From Paludibacter propionicigenes (GTDB lineage Bacteria > Bacteroidota > Bacteroidia > Bacteroidales > JAIFNL01), in the NCBI GenBank assembly GCA_020721325.1, contig DYNA01000022.1, forward strand, positions 1-38,182: a DNA stretch of 38,182 nucleotides, written 5' to 3'. The notes below the pieces were generated by a model. That model ran no database searches. It was not told the origin of the DNA and was given only the letters and a program-made list of their open reading frames with translations. A program made the position numbers and the translations under genes. Every line of letters starts with the position of its first letter. Positions within the stretch are counted from its first letter, which is position 1. Below are positions 16,313 to 23,461 of this stretch, piece after piece.

Positions 16313-16927
16313 ATTTTTCCCCCGCTCCAAAAAAAACGGATACGACCATTGCCAGATGTCTTTTACCGAACTACTTTTGTATTTTTCTAATTCTCTCAAA
16401 CGTTCTTTGGGTCTGTCGCCGTTGTTTAGTCCGAGCCAGTCGATTGTTTCTTGAGCAATTTCTTGCTCTTTTTGTGTTCTCGATTTGTTCGGAACAACAA
16501 AGTTTTTGTTAATTATCCAATCTATTTCAAACCAATAATCAAATTCATAAGCCTCTTCGTCTGGTTTAACTAATTGATAATAAGGAAATGAAGCACCTTT
16601 GTTTCTTTGGCAATCGGGGCAAGAGATAAACAAGTTTGTCCATTCGTATGCCAATTCGGGAAATTTCGATTTGGGTTTGAAATGGTCTATGCTTCTGCCT
16701 CCAATGTTTTGTTTCAACGGAAAAACACCACAATACGAACAGTGAAATTTTGTCAATTGCGATAAGTTTTCAGCTAAAATGCTTGTTACTTTTTCGTTCT
16801 TGTATTGATGCCAATTCCAAAACGAAGGATTTTTTTTGCGCTTGTCAATGTATTCTTTAGTCCATTCATTGGCTTTATTTTCAAGACATTCCGGTTTTTT
16901 TACGTTCGCTCTATTTATTTTGTTCAT
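16310..16927 (-). CDS. HNH endonuclease, PtuB-like (module A)
   Basis: A 205-residue HNH nuclease. Zinc cysteines are C63/C66 (CSYC) and C103/C106 (CPDC). The catalytic part is SIDHFKPKSKFPE with D81 and H82, then NLFISCPDCQRNKG (98-111). The C-terminal half has a LGLNNGDRPKERL segment, typical of the retron/Septu-associated HNH family. Its ATG overlaps the TGA of the preceding ATPase gene (ATGA), showing tight coupling. With that ATPase it forms the first of two PtuA/PtuB-like pairs. No reverse transcriptase or msr-msd RNA is present in the window, so this is not a retron cassette. Whether it cuts phage DNA, host DNA or RNA cannot be told from sequence. Confidence 0.88.
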   Translation of the reverse strand: MNKINRANVKKPECLENKANEWTKEYIDKRKKNPSFWNWHQYKNEKVTSILAENLSQLTKFHCSYCGVFPLKQNIGGRSIDHFKPKSKFPELAYEWTNLFISCPDCQRNKGASFPYYQLVKPDEEAYEFDYWFEIDWIINKNFVVPNKSRTQKEQEIAQETIDWLGLNNGDRPKERLRELEKYKSSSVKDIWQWSYPFFLERGKN

Positions 16928-18681
16928 AACTTAATCGTTTTTTCGGTTAGTCTTTCAAATTGTCTTATTTCGCGAGTTACAATTCCTTGTATTTCGTAAC
17001 TGTATTCTAATAATTTTTTAGTAATATTTTTAAATTCTTTTGCTTCTTTATTTGTCAATTCTTCTTTGCGTTGCTTGTCTATGTATTCTTTAAAAGTTTT
17101 CAACAAAAGTTCGGTTTCGTAACCAAAGAAATGGCTATTTCCTTCAAAATAAGAATTATAAATGCTTTCTAAACTCAAACCTTTTGTAATATCTTTGGTT
17201 TCAATTTTTAATTTTCCCTCTTCTGATTGAATAATTAAAGCGGTATTTCCTTCGGCAGATTGCAACGAAAAAATATTGTGCGTACTAAGCACAAATTGTA
17301 TGTTTTGAAAATCCACTTTTAATTTGTGAAGCAATTTTCGTTGCAATTCGGGGTGAAGATGGCGGTCAAATTCGTCAATAATGATGATTCCTTTGACTTG
17401 TTTGAGCATTTTTTCGGTAAAATTTACATTTATAGCATCAAAAATGGCATTTCTGGCAGCAATTATGCGCACTACAATATCAGTAATTTGCAGTACAAAA
17501 TCTTTGTAACCTTCGCTTAGGTTTTGAGTTTTCAGTTTGTTTTTGTTCAAATCGGTAAAATAAAAATCGGCATAATGGCTTTCCAATTTTATTTTTTCGG
17601 GCATCGAAAATAAATCCAAATATTCATTCAAATAGTTCTTTATCAGATTGATAATGCTATCGATGAATTTATTTTGTTTGCCTTTTTTTTCTAAAAACAG
17701 GCGTTCTAATAGAATAATTGGGTCGTAAAAATCGGTAGAAAAATCTTTAAAAATCGATTTGGTAGAGTAGGGGAGAGCGTTCCCTTCCAATATTTGTTCA
17801 ATGATTTCTGAATGAGACAGTTTTTCGTCCGTATTTAGGTTTACACCATAAGAAAGTATCAGTTTTTGAGGACTATCTACAAAATTAGTATGACGTAATT
17901 CGTTTTTGAAAATATAAATTTTCCGGTATTCTTGTTGCCAACGAAGTGTGATTTCCGATTTTCCGAAATTGAAACTGATGTATTTTTCAAACTCATTGGA
18001 TTTGTCCACATTGCTCGAAGGCAGAAGTCCGAGTGTAAGCGCTTGAAGGAGAGAGGTTTTTCCAAGTCCGTTTCGTCCAATTAAAATATTTATTTGGTTA
18101 GACAAATCGACCGTTAAACGGTTGAAAATTTTAAAATTTTCAATTTCTATTTGTGTAACGTATTGGCTACCATTCCATTTCACATCGGGTTTTTCATTTT
18201 CGGCACCTATGAATTTTAGTAAATTTTCAACCGGAATTTCCGTTCCACTCTGCGTTGTGTGAATATTTTTTTCTAAAGATTTGTCTTCAATAAGTTTCTC
18301 AAAATCAATGAATTGGTTTTCATAATAAAAAAAGCGAGTGCATGTTTTTTCATTTTCTTTGTTTAAATCGAGTGGAACAAATCGAAATTCGTTGGTTTTG
18401 ATAATGTTTTCAATTTGGCTACGCAATGAAAGCAAACGAATTAAAATATTGTCATTGTCTTCTAATAATTTGATTATGAAACCATTATCGTTATAAATTC
18501 GGAGTTCTATTTCAGATGAAAAACGAATTTCGGTGTTGTTTTGATAAAAAACTTTTTGTTGCAAAGATTGAATTTGTTGTTTTTCGGAAGATAATTCTTC
18601 TATTTCAGATAAAATATTATTCTTTTCTGAAAAAAAATATCCGAATTGTAATATTTTATTATTCTGTATTTCTTCAATCAT
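16924..18681 (-). CDS. SMC-like ATPase, PtuA-like (module A)
   Basis: A 585-residue ATPase. About 175 N-terminal residues of unknown, helix-rich sequence precede the nucleotide-binding core: Walker A GRNGLGKT (202-209), signature NLSEGYK (387-393), Walker B IIIIDEFDRHLHPE (432-445) and H-loop LSTHN (465-469). The HLHPE tail of Walker B is typical of the RecF/PtuA-like group. The last ~70 residues are charged helices. It overlaps the HNH gene by ATGA. It has its own -7 box (18710-18717) about 30 nt upstream and follows the speB terminator, so it heads an independent operon of up to four genes. PtuA of Septu assembles with PtuB into a large complex; a similar role is inferred here. Confidence 0.88.
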   Translation of the reverse strand: MIEEIQNNKILQFGYFFSEKNNILSEIEELSSEKQQIQSLQQKVFYQNNTEIRFSSEIELRIYNDNGFIIKLLEDNDNILIRLLSLRSQIENIIKTNEFRFVPLDLNKENEKTCTRFFYYENQFIDFEKLIEDKSLEKNIHTTQSGTEIPVENLLKFIGAENEKPDVKWNGSQYVTQIEIENFKIFNRLTVDLSNQINILIGRNGLGKTSLLQALTLGLLPSSNVDKSNEFEKYISFNFGKSEITLRWQQEYRKIYIFKNELRHTNFVDSPQKLILSYGVNLNTDEKLSHSEIIEQILEGNALPYSTKSIFKDFSTDFYDPIILLERLFLEKKGKQNKFIDSIINLIKNYLNEYLDLFSMPEKIKLESHYADFYFTDLNKNKLKTQNLSEGYKDFVLQITDIVVRIIAARNAIFDAINVNFTEKMLKQVKGIIIIDEFDRHLHPELQRKLLHKLKVDFQNIQFVLSTHNIFSLQSAEGNTALIIQSEEGKLKIETKDITKGLSLESIYNSYFEGNSHFFGYETELLLKTFKEYIDKQRKEELTNKEAKEFKNITKKLLEYSYEIQGIVTREIRQFERLTEKTIKL

Positions 18682-18709
18682 TGCAAGTTTTTTTTAAGAA
18701 ATGAAAAAA

Positions 18710-18717
18710 CAAAGATA
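18710..18717 (-). promoter_or_regulatory. -7 promoter box of the Septu-like operon
   Basis: On the minus strand TATCTTTG is a perfect TAnnTTTG box, giving an expected start about 6 nt later and a leader of roughly 23 nt before the ATG at 18681. The upstream TTTG at -33 is not clear. It abuts the speB terminator stem (18720-18754), so the cassette has its own promoter immediately after the previous transcript ends. Confidence 0.5.
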
Positions 18718-18719
18718 AT

Positions 18720-18754
18720 AAAACCTTTAAAACATTGAAAATTTTAAAGGTTTT
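18720..18754 (-). terminator. terminator of the agmatinase gene
   Basis: AAAACCTTTAAAA (18720-18732), a 9-nt loop, and TTTTAAAGGTTTT (18742-18754): a perfect 13-bp stem 11 nt after the agmatinase stop on the minus strand, with a T-rich 3' side. The stem is AT-rich apart from the CC/GG pair, but the position fits a rho-independent terminator. Confidence 0.65.
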
Positions 18755-18765
18755 TTAATATTTTT

Positions 18766-19611
18766 CTACAAACAAAATTTATACGAAAGCATTTTGTAGT
18801 AAAGTTTGGCTACTAAAAAAGTAGGAGCTTTGTTGTCTTTCATTGGTGCGAGTTCTACAATGTCGAAGCCCACAACGTTCTTTTGCTCAAATACTTTGCG
18901 TAAAAATTCGAGCATGGTGTACCAATCCAAACCTCCGGGTTCGGGCGTGCCGGTGGCGGGCATTATGGACGGGTCAAATACATCTAAATCGATTGTAATG
19001 TAAACATTATCAGTTATTAAGCTCAATGCCTCTTCTTCCCAAATTTCGTTTTTTCGCAAGTTGTGAGCAAAAAAGCATTTGGAAGTATTCAGATATTGTT
19101 TTTCGCAAGTGTCCATGCTGCGTATGCCTACTTGAATTAAGTTGGTATTTTGACTGGCATAATGCAGGGCGCAAGCGTGGTTGTAAGCCGAATTGTGATA
19201 TTCTTTGCGAAGGTCGGCATGGGCATCGAATTGCAAAACGGTCAAATTTTTGTGTTTTTCGTTAAAAGCCTTGATTACGCCAATGCTTACGGAGTGTTCG
19301 CCTCCGAAAAAAGTAAGAAATTTTCCGGTTTCCAAAAGTTCTTTGGTTTTTGTATAAACGGCTTCAAACATGGTTTCGGGCGATTGGTTTTCGGTAATGG
19401 CGGGCAAAATGTGAACGCCTTGTGTGAAAACCTCCGAGTCGGTTTCAATGTCGTAAATTTCCATGTTTTCGCTGGCTTCCAGAAAAGCCTCGAAGCCATT
19501 GTCAGCACCTTTTCCCCACGTGCTTGTGCCATCGTAAGGAATTGATTGTAAAAGGATTGCAGCATTTTCATACTGCCCGTATTGTTCTTCAACTCCTGCG
19601 TAAACTCTCAT
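18766..19611 (-). CDS. speB: agmatinase (ureohydrolase)
   Basis: A 281-residue Mn-dependent ureohydrolase, most likely agmatinase, which splits agmatine into putrescine and urea. Metal ligands in the 281-residue numbering are H106 (GGEHS), D129/H131/D133 (FDAHADLR) and D208/D210 (TIDLDVFDP); PATGTPEPGG follows as in the agmatinase branch. The frame can be extended to a TTG at 19638, but the ATG at 19611 gives a normal start (MRVYAG). A terminator follows directly. An arginine decarboxylase gene lies 745 bp upstream on the same strand, separated by one unrelated gene, which supports agmatine rather than arginine as substrate. Confidence 0.92.
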   Translation of the reverse strand: MRVYAGVEEQYGQYENAAILLQSIPYDGTSTWGKGADNGFEAFLEASENMEIYDIETDSEVFTQGVHILPAITENQSPETMFEAVYTKTKELLETGKFLTFFGGEHSVSIGVIKAFNEKHKNLTVLQFDAHADLRKEYHNSAYNHACALHYASQNTNLIQVGIRSMDTCEKQYLNTSKCFFAHNLRKNEIWEEEALSLITDNVYITIDLDVFDPSIMPATGTPEPGGLDWYTMLEFLRKVFEQKNVVGFDIVELAPMKDNKAPTFLVAKLYYKMLSYKFCL

Positions 19612-19679
19612 AATTGTATGTTTTTTATTTTTTTTCAAAAAAAATTATTTGAAATTATTAAAAATTAAAAATAAATGTA

Positions 19680-19687
19680 TATCTTTG
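19680..19687 (+). promoter_or_regulatory. orphan -7 box facing the nuclease-domain gene
   Basis: TATCTTTG followed by CA on the plus strand is a perfect -7 box; TTTG occurs at 19648-19651 but is farther away than usual. No plus-strand protein gene follows. A transcript would run through 19700-19792, a segment that loosely resembles the 5' part of RNase P RNA, and then antisense into the gene at 19780. Confidence 0.3.
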
Positions 19688-19753
19688 CAAAAGTAAAAAA
19701 TATTTTTTATTCTATAATTAATATTATTTCGTCGTCTGCGGATGGCAGCAATA

Positions 19754-19792
19754 TAAAGGAAGCTCTGGACACTTGTTGTCTATCTTCCTTTA
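19754..19792. terminator. nested hairpin at the end of the nuclease-domain gene
   Basis: Outer arms TAAAGGAAG (19754-19762) and CTTCCTTTA (19784-19792) enclose an inner GACA/TGTC pairing. It overlaps the stop codon of the minus-strand gene at 19780. On the plus strand it is followed by AATTTTTG. It may end either transcript. Confidence 0.4.
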
Positions 19793-20292
19793 AATTTTTG
19801 TCCCAGTTTCATATTTTTTATATCATTTCGGCTAATCTTCTCTAAAAAACCATTCTCAAATAAAACATCTACACGCTTTATGTTTCCTAACTTATTGTTT
19901 TTATCTGCTAAAAATAATCCATATCTAATATCATTGGCTTTGTGTTTTTGATTTACAAAAAGCAAGACATTTTGGGCTTGTTTTTTTGCATTTCGGATAG
20001 CAGTTTCTATTGCTCGGCTCACATTTTTTGCTTTACTAATGGTTTTAAATTCCCAAAAATCGCTATTGCGCTTGGCATCAGGGCTTTTTATAGTTGGAAT
20101 GTCTTCCAAAAGTTCTATTTTTTCGCCCAAATCGGCAAGTATTTTGGCAATAATTAAGTTTTGCTGTACCTCAATATGTCCGTGCCTTTTGTTTACAACA
20201 ATGTAGCCTCCAGTCTCGTGATTGAAGTATATGTGGTTGTGTGTCTGTTTGTTGTACGCTTGGTATTGCTTGAAGTTTTGCTTTATTCTCAT
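19780..20292 (-). CDS. small PD-(D/E)XK-like nuclease-domain protein (CdiA toxin-like)
   Basis: A 170-residue basic protein without signal peptide or membrane segment. The layout resembles the C-terminal nuclease domains of CdiA-type toxins and related PD-(D/E)XK proteins: a helical segment with E41 (HIEVQQNLIIAKILADLG), then D72 in SPDAKR and E81-x-K83 in FWEFK, followed by a helix (ETAIRNAKKQAQNVLLF). These residues fit a D...ExK active site. Here the domain is free-standing rather than at the end of a large secreted protein. No immunity gene is evident next to it. It sits between speA and speB, which are usually neighbours in this phylum, so it looks like an insertion. Family assignment is by pattern only; function uncertain. 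Confidence 0.6.
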   Translation of the reverse strand: MRIKQNFKQYQAYNKQTHNHIYFNHETGGYIVVNKRHGHIEVQQNLIIAKILADLGEKIELLEDIPTIKSPDAKRNSDFWEFKTISKAKNVSRAIETAIRNAKKQAQNVLLFVNQKHKANDIRYGLFLADKNNKLGNIKRVDVLFENGFLEKISRNDIKNMKLGQKFKGR

Positions 20293-20307
20293 TGTTTTTT
20301 AAGCAAA

Positions 20308-20348
20308 ATTAATAATCAATTGAATAATCCACTCAATTGATTATTAAT
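20308..20348 (-). terminator. 16-bp inverted repeat after the arginine decarboxylase gene
   Basis: ATTAATAATCAATTGA (20308-20323), a 9-nt loop, and its exact reverse complement (20333-20348) lie 7 nt after the stop of the decarboxylase and 16 nt before the start of the nuclease-domain gene. The stem is almost purely A/T. It could terminate speA transcription, act as an operator for the next gene, or mark an insertion edge. Confidence 0.5.
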
Positions 20349-20355
20349 CATTTAT

Positions 20356-21765
20356 TTACAGCTTGTCGTAGCCCAAAATACGAAACATTTGTTGTGCCGA
20401 TTGTTCTTCGCGGTAAACGTAATCAATGAAATTGCCTTTTTCGTCTCTGTCAATGATGACGTGCTTTGGCGAAGGAATCAGGCAGTGTTTGATGCCGCCG
20501 TATCCGCTAATGGCGTCTTGGTAGGCACCGGTATGGAAAAAACCCAAATAGAGCGGTTCTTCGTCGTCTTCGTCGTATTTTGGAAGAAGTACTTCCTGAT
20601 TTAAGTCTTCCGAATTGTAATAGTCGGAATGGTCGCAACTGATGCCGCCAATGTTTACGCGCTGATATTCATTTTCCCATTTATTGATGGGCAAAAGAAT
20701 GAATTTTTCGTGAATACTCCACGCATCGGGAATGGTATTCATCAAACTGTTGTTGATAATGTACCAAGTTTCGGTGTCGTTTTGTTGCTTCTGTTCCAGC
20801 ACTTTAAATATGATTGCACCCGATTCGCCAACGGTGTATTTTCCAAATTCGGTATAAATATCGGGGTCTTTCACGTTGTCTTTGGTGCAAGCGTCTTTGA
20901 TGCTGGAAATGATTTCGTTAATCATGTATTCGTAGTTGTATTCAAAACCCAAATGGTTTCGGATAGGAAATCCACCTCCGAGATTAAATGAATTTAAAGT
21001 GTCGCATTCTTTTTTAAGGTCAATGTAAAGTTTTAAGGCTTTTTGAAATTCACCCCAATAGTAAAGCGTGTCTTTAATGCCCGAATCGACAAAGAAATGA
21101 AGCATTTTTAGCTCAAATCCGGGATTGTCTTTGATGTTTTTGTTGAAAAAATCGAGCATTTCGGTATGTCTTATTCCCAAACGCGAGGTGTAATAAGCCG
21201 ATTGAGCTTCTTCGTTTACAGCCATTCTTAAGCCTATTTTTACTTTGTTTTTGGGATTGAGCTTTTGAAGTCGAGTAATTTCGTTTACACTGTCAAAGAT
21301 GATAATGGAATTAACAAAGCCTTTTTCTTGAAGATAAATAATTTTTTCTAAATATTCATCTGTTTTATAGCCGTTGTGAACTATAATTCGTTGTTTGTCA
21401 ATTTTTTTGTCTTTGTAAAGGCTCAAAATCAAATCGATGTCGAAAGCCGATGAGGTTTCGAGGTTTACTTCCTGTTTTAAAGCCTCCGAAACCACATGAT
21501 AGAAGTGATTACATTTTGTGCAATAACAAAAGTGGTAACTTCCATTGTAATTATTGTTTTTGATAGCGCGATTAAATAAATTACGTGCTTTTTTTATTTG
21601 GTCGGTTATTTTGGGAAGATAAATGAACCTAAAGGGTGTTCCATGTTTTTCGATTAAATATTTTAACGAAACTCCGTGAAAGGTTAAGTACTTATCTCTT
21701 AGGTCAAAACCTTCCTGCGGAAAGTAATAACTCTGCTCTATCAAATTAAAATATGTATTTTTCAT
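20356..21765 (-). CDS. speA: arginine decarboxylase, alanine-racemase fold
   Basis: A 469-residue PLP enzyme of fold type III that would convert arginine to agmatine. The PLP lysine is K84 in HFCYCTKCNHF. A glycine-rich phosphate loop NLGGGFPIR lies near residue 265, and SCDHSDYYNSE, the CDxxD-type motif supplied across the dimer, lies near 380. It is much shorter than E. coli SpeA (about 658 residues) and lacks the inserted domains, matching the short Bacteroidetes form. Agmatinase and a DHS-like enzyme in the same window, same strand, give the pathway. A -7 box at 21896-21903 suggests a leader of about 125 nt. The substrate is inferred; a related diamino-acid decarboxylase is the alternative. 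Confidence 0.85.
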   Translation of the reverse strand: MKNTYFNLIEQSYYFPQEGFDLRDKYLTFHGVSLKYLIEKHGTPFRFIYLPKITDQIKKARNLFNRAIKNNNYNGSYHFCYCTKCNHFYHVVSEALKQEVNLETSSAFDIDLILSLYKDKKIDKQRIIVHNGYKTDEYLEKIIYLQEKGFVNSIIIFDSVNEITRLQKLNPKNKVKIGLRMAVNEEAQSAYYTSRLGIRHTEMLDFFNKNIKDNPGFELKMLHFFVDSGIKDTLYYWGEFQKALKLYIDLKKECDTLNSFNLGGGFPIRNHLGFEYNYEYMINEIISSIKDACTKDNVKDPDIYTEFGKYTVGESGAIIFKVLEQKQQNDTETWYIINNSLMNTIPDAWSIHEKFILLPINKWENEYQRVNIGGISCDHSDYYNSEDLNQEVLLPKYDEDDEEPLYLGFFHTGAYQDAISGYGGIKHCLIPSPKHVIIDRDEKGNFIDYVYREEQSAQQMFRILGYDKL

Positions 21766-21895
21766 TTACACTACCATAAAATTTTTTTTAACTTGTTTTT
21801 ATTGACTTTATCTTAGTTATTGCAACGAAGATGCTTTATTTAGATTTCTCTTATTCAATGCGTTATCTTTTATTTGAAAAACATAATTGACAAGG

Positions 21896-21903
21896 CAAAG
21901 ATA
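21896..21903 (-). promoter_or_regulatory. -7 promoter box of speA
   Basis: TATCTTTG followed by CC on the minus strand is a perfect TAnnTTTG box about 130 nt upstream of the decarboxylase ATG. No TTTG at -33. The long leader could hold regulation, but no obvious fold was seen. Confidence 0.4.
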
Positions 21904-22161
21904 ATTTATTTTTTTAAAAAATTATAAAAAAAAATAAAATTTAACGAATTGTTAAATACTCTTGTTCGTAAATGGATAATGTGTTGGGTGTAAAAAGTTT
22001 GTTTACGAATAAAAAAAAATTGTAACTTACAGATTTTCAGATTCTCCAAATTTTCCAAATTTATTTTTTTTGAATGCTGATTACTATAAAAAAAAGGGTT
22101 CTTTTTTTGAAAAAAAATAAATTTAAAATCCGCAGTTTATTTTTTTAACGAACCGATATTT

Positions 22162-22235
22162 ATCGTATCCATTGTTTGTAAATTGCAAACATCTTAACGA
22201 ATAACAACCAGATTATTAGTTAATTAATCAGATTT
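22162..22235 (-). repeat. 75-bp repeat, diverged copy D
   Basis: The segment beginning ATCGTATCCATTGTTTGTAA resembles the start of copy C (ATCGTATCAATTGTTTGCAA) at 27475, and a later TTAATTAATCAGAT may match its other end. Identity drops in the middle, so this is a decayed relative at best. Confidence 0.35.
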
Positions 22236-22290
22236 CATTCAGATTTATAATTTAGAATTCCGCTTGCTTTCACTTTTTTTTATAAAAAGA

Positions 22291-23187
22291 TTAACGGTCT
22301 AAAATCTCTAAATTTCCATCTTTATTAATTTTAAAATTGACCGGATTGTCTGCGCCTAAGCTAAAATCGGTGAGCGAGAAAATTTGACTCATCGAAAATT
22401 TCGTTTGAATATTGGGTTTGTTTTTTAAATTGGAAGATTCAAATAAAATAATAGCCTGAACGAAATCGCCGTATTCGTTGTAAATGAACAAATAAGTGTT
22501 GAAAAGCGAACCGTCTATGGAATAATAGTAGGCATATACCATCAATCCGATTGCACCCTCGTCGAATAAAATTTTTTTCCCGTAAGCGTGCTTTTGTAGG
22601 TATTGTAAGCGTTCGTTGATGGTAAATGGTGCAGAGTAAGAGCTTACTTTTGTAATCGTTTTGTCTAAAAACGGACTTTCGCCAACTAAAATGGGCGATG
22701 AATAATCATCGTAGTTAATAACTATGTTGGCATTTGGTAATGCTTTAAAATTTTTTTCCAACTCTACAAAATCGTCATTTTTGCGGCGCGTATGTTTCAA
22801 AATGCCATCGGGATTGTCGGTATCTACTTCGAGAAATTCAAAGTCAAAATTCTCCGCTTTATCGAAATAACTGGCTTGCATTCTACCGTTGTGAATGGTT
22901 CCTTTAATGCTAACTCCGGTTCTGTTGCTATCGTTGTCGAGCTGATAGAGTTTGAAAACATTTTCTTTGTTAATGTAACCCTCAAAATTGAATGCTTGGC
23001 TAATCGAATCGTATTTGAGGGCAGCAGTGAGTTTTGATTTGACTTGTTTTATTGTAATTAATACCGATTTTTCATCACCTTTGGGAAAAACACCGGCAAA
23101 TTTTACAATTTTATCGTCTTGAGCTTTCAATTCTGAAAAAATTAATATTACTAAAAACAGAATTGGAAAGAATTTTACTTTTTTCAT
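22291..23187 (-). CDS. exported protein of unknown function (298 aa)
   Basis: Not recognised. A signal peptide spans residues 1-22 (hydrophobic 6-18, cut near LKA/QDD). The mature part alternates short beta-like stretches, with a repeated pattern of GYIN / GTIHNGRMQASYF near residues 70-110 that resembles small lipocalin- or barrel-like exported proteins. The C-terminal part contains YYYSIDGSLFNTYLFIYNEYGD. No lipobox cysteine and no enzymatic motif. It is a single gene; a perfect -7 box lies upstream at 23412-23419. The product probably resides in the periplasm or outer membrane. Confidence 0.8.
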   Translation of the reverse strand: MKKVKFFPILFLVILIFSELKAQDDKIVKFAGVFPKGDEKSVLITIKQVKSKLTAALKYDSISQAFNFEGYINKENVFKLYQLDNDSNRTGVSIKGTIHNGRMQASYFDKAENFDFEFLEVDTDNPDGILKHTRRKNDDFVELEKNFKALPNANIVINYDDYSSPILVGESPFLDKTITKVSSYSAPFTINERLQYLQKHAYGKKILFDEGAIGLMVYAYYYSIDGSLFNTYLFIYNEYGDFVQAIILFESSNLKNKPNIQTKFSMSQIFSLTDFSLGADNPVNFKINKDGNLEILDR

Positions 23188-23411
23188 ATCTTTTAAAAAA
23201 AAATTGTGTTTTATTTGTTTTAAAAATAATTGATTATCTATTTCGTTAAAATAATTAAACTACTTTATTTTAAAGCATTTATATTATGTAAATACAAATG
23301 GTAATACGTAAAATTAGGAAGTTTAGTTCTATTTTTTAATCAAAAATAATACAAAAAAATTGATTTTTTAAAAAAAAATTGTTTTTTTTACAAAATATTT
23401 TTCTAAGACAA

Positions 23412-23419
23412 CAAAGATA
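23412..23419 (-). promoter_or_regulatory. -7 promoter box upstream of the 298-aa exported protein
   Basis: On the minus strand this reads TATCTTTG, a perfect TAnnTTTG box, leaving a leader of about 220 nt before the ATG at 23187. It lies in the 274-bp gap shared with the divergent glycerate kinase gene. Confidence 0.35.
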
Positions 23420-23461
23420 CACATCATTTTTTATAACTATTTGATTGATTAATATTTAGAG

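Larger units (their letters stand above)
21766..22290. other. intergenic region upstream of speA
   Basis: A 525-bp gap with the likely speA promoter (21896-21903), a short ATTTTC/CCAAATT degenerate repeat near 22033-22065, and a diverged copy of the 75-bp repeat near 22162-22235. No gene is supported. Confidence 0.7.

Noticed and set aside
13554-18681. Retron with PtuAB-type effector
   Set aside because: The HNH/ATPase pairs fit such effectors, but no reverse transcriptase gene or msr-msd-like RNA is present in the window.
19612-19638. N-terminal extension of agmatinase from TTG
   Set aside because: The nine extra residues are Lys-rich sequence from an A/T run; the ATG at 19611 gives the usual family start.
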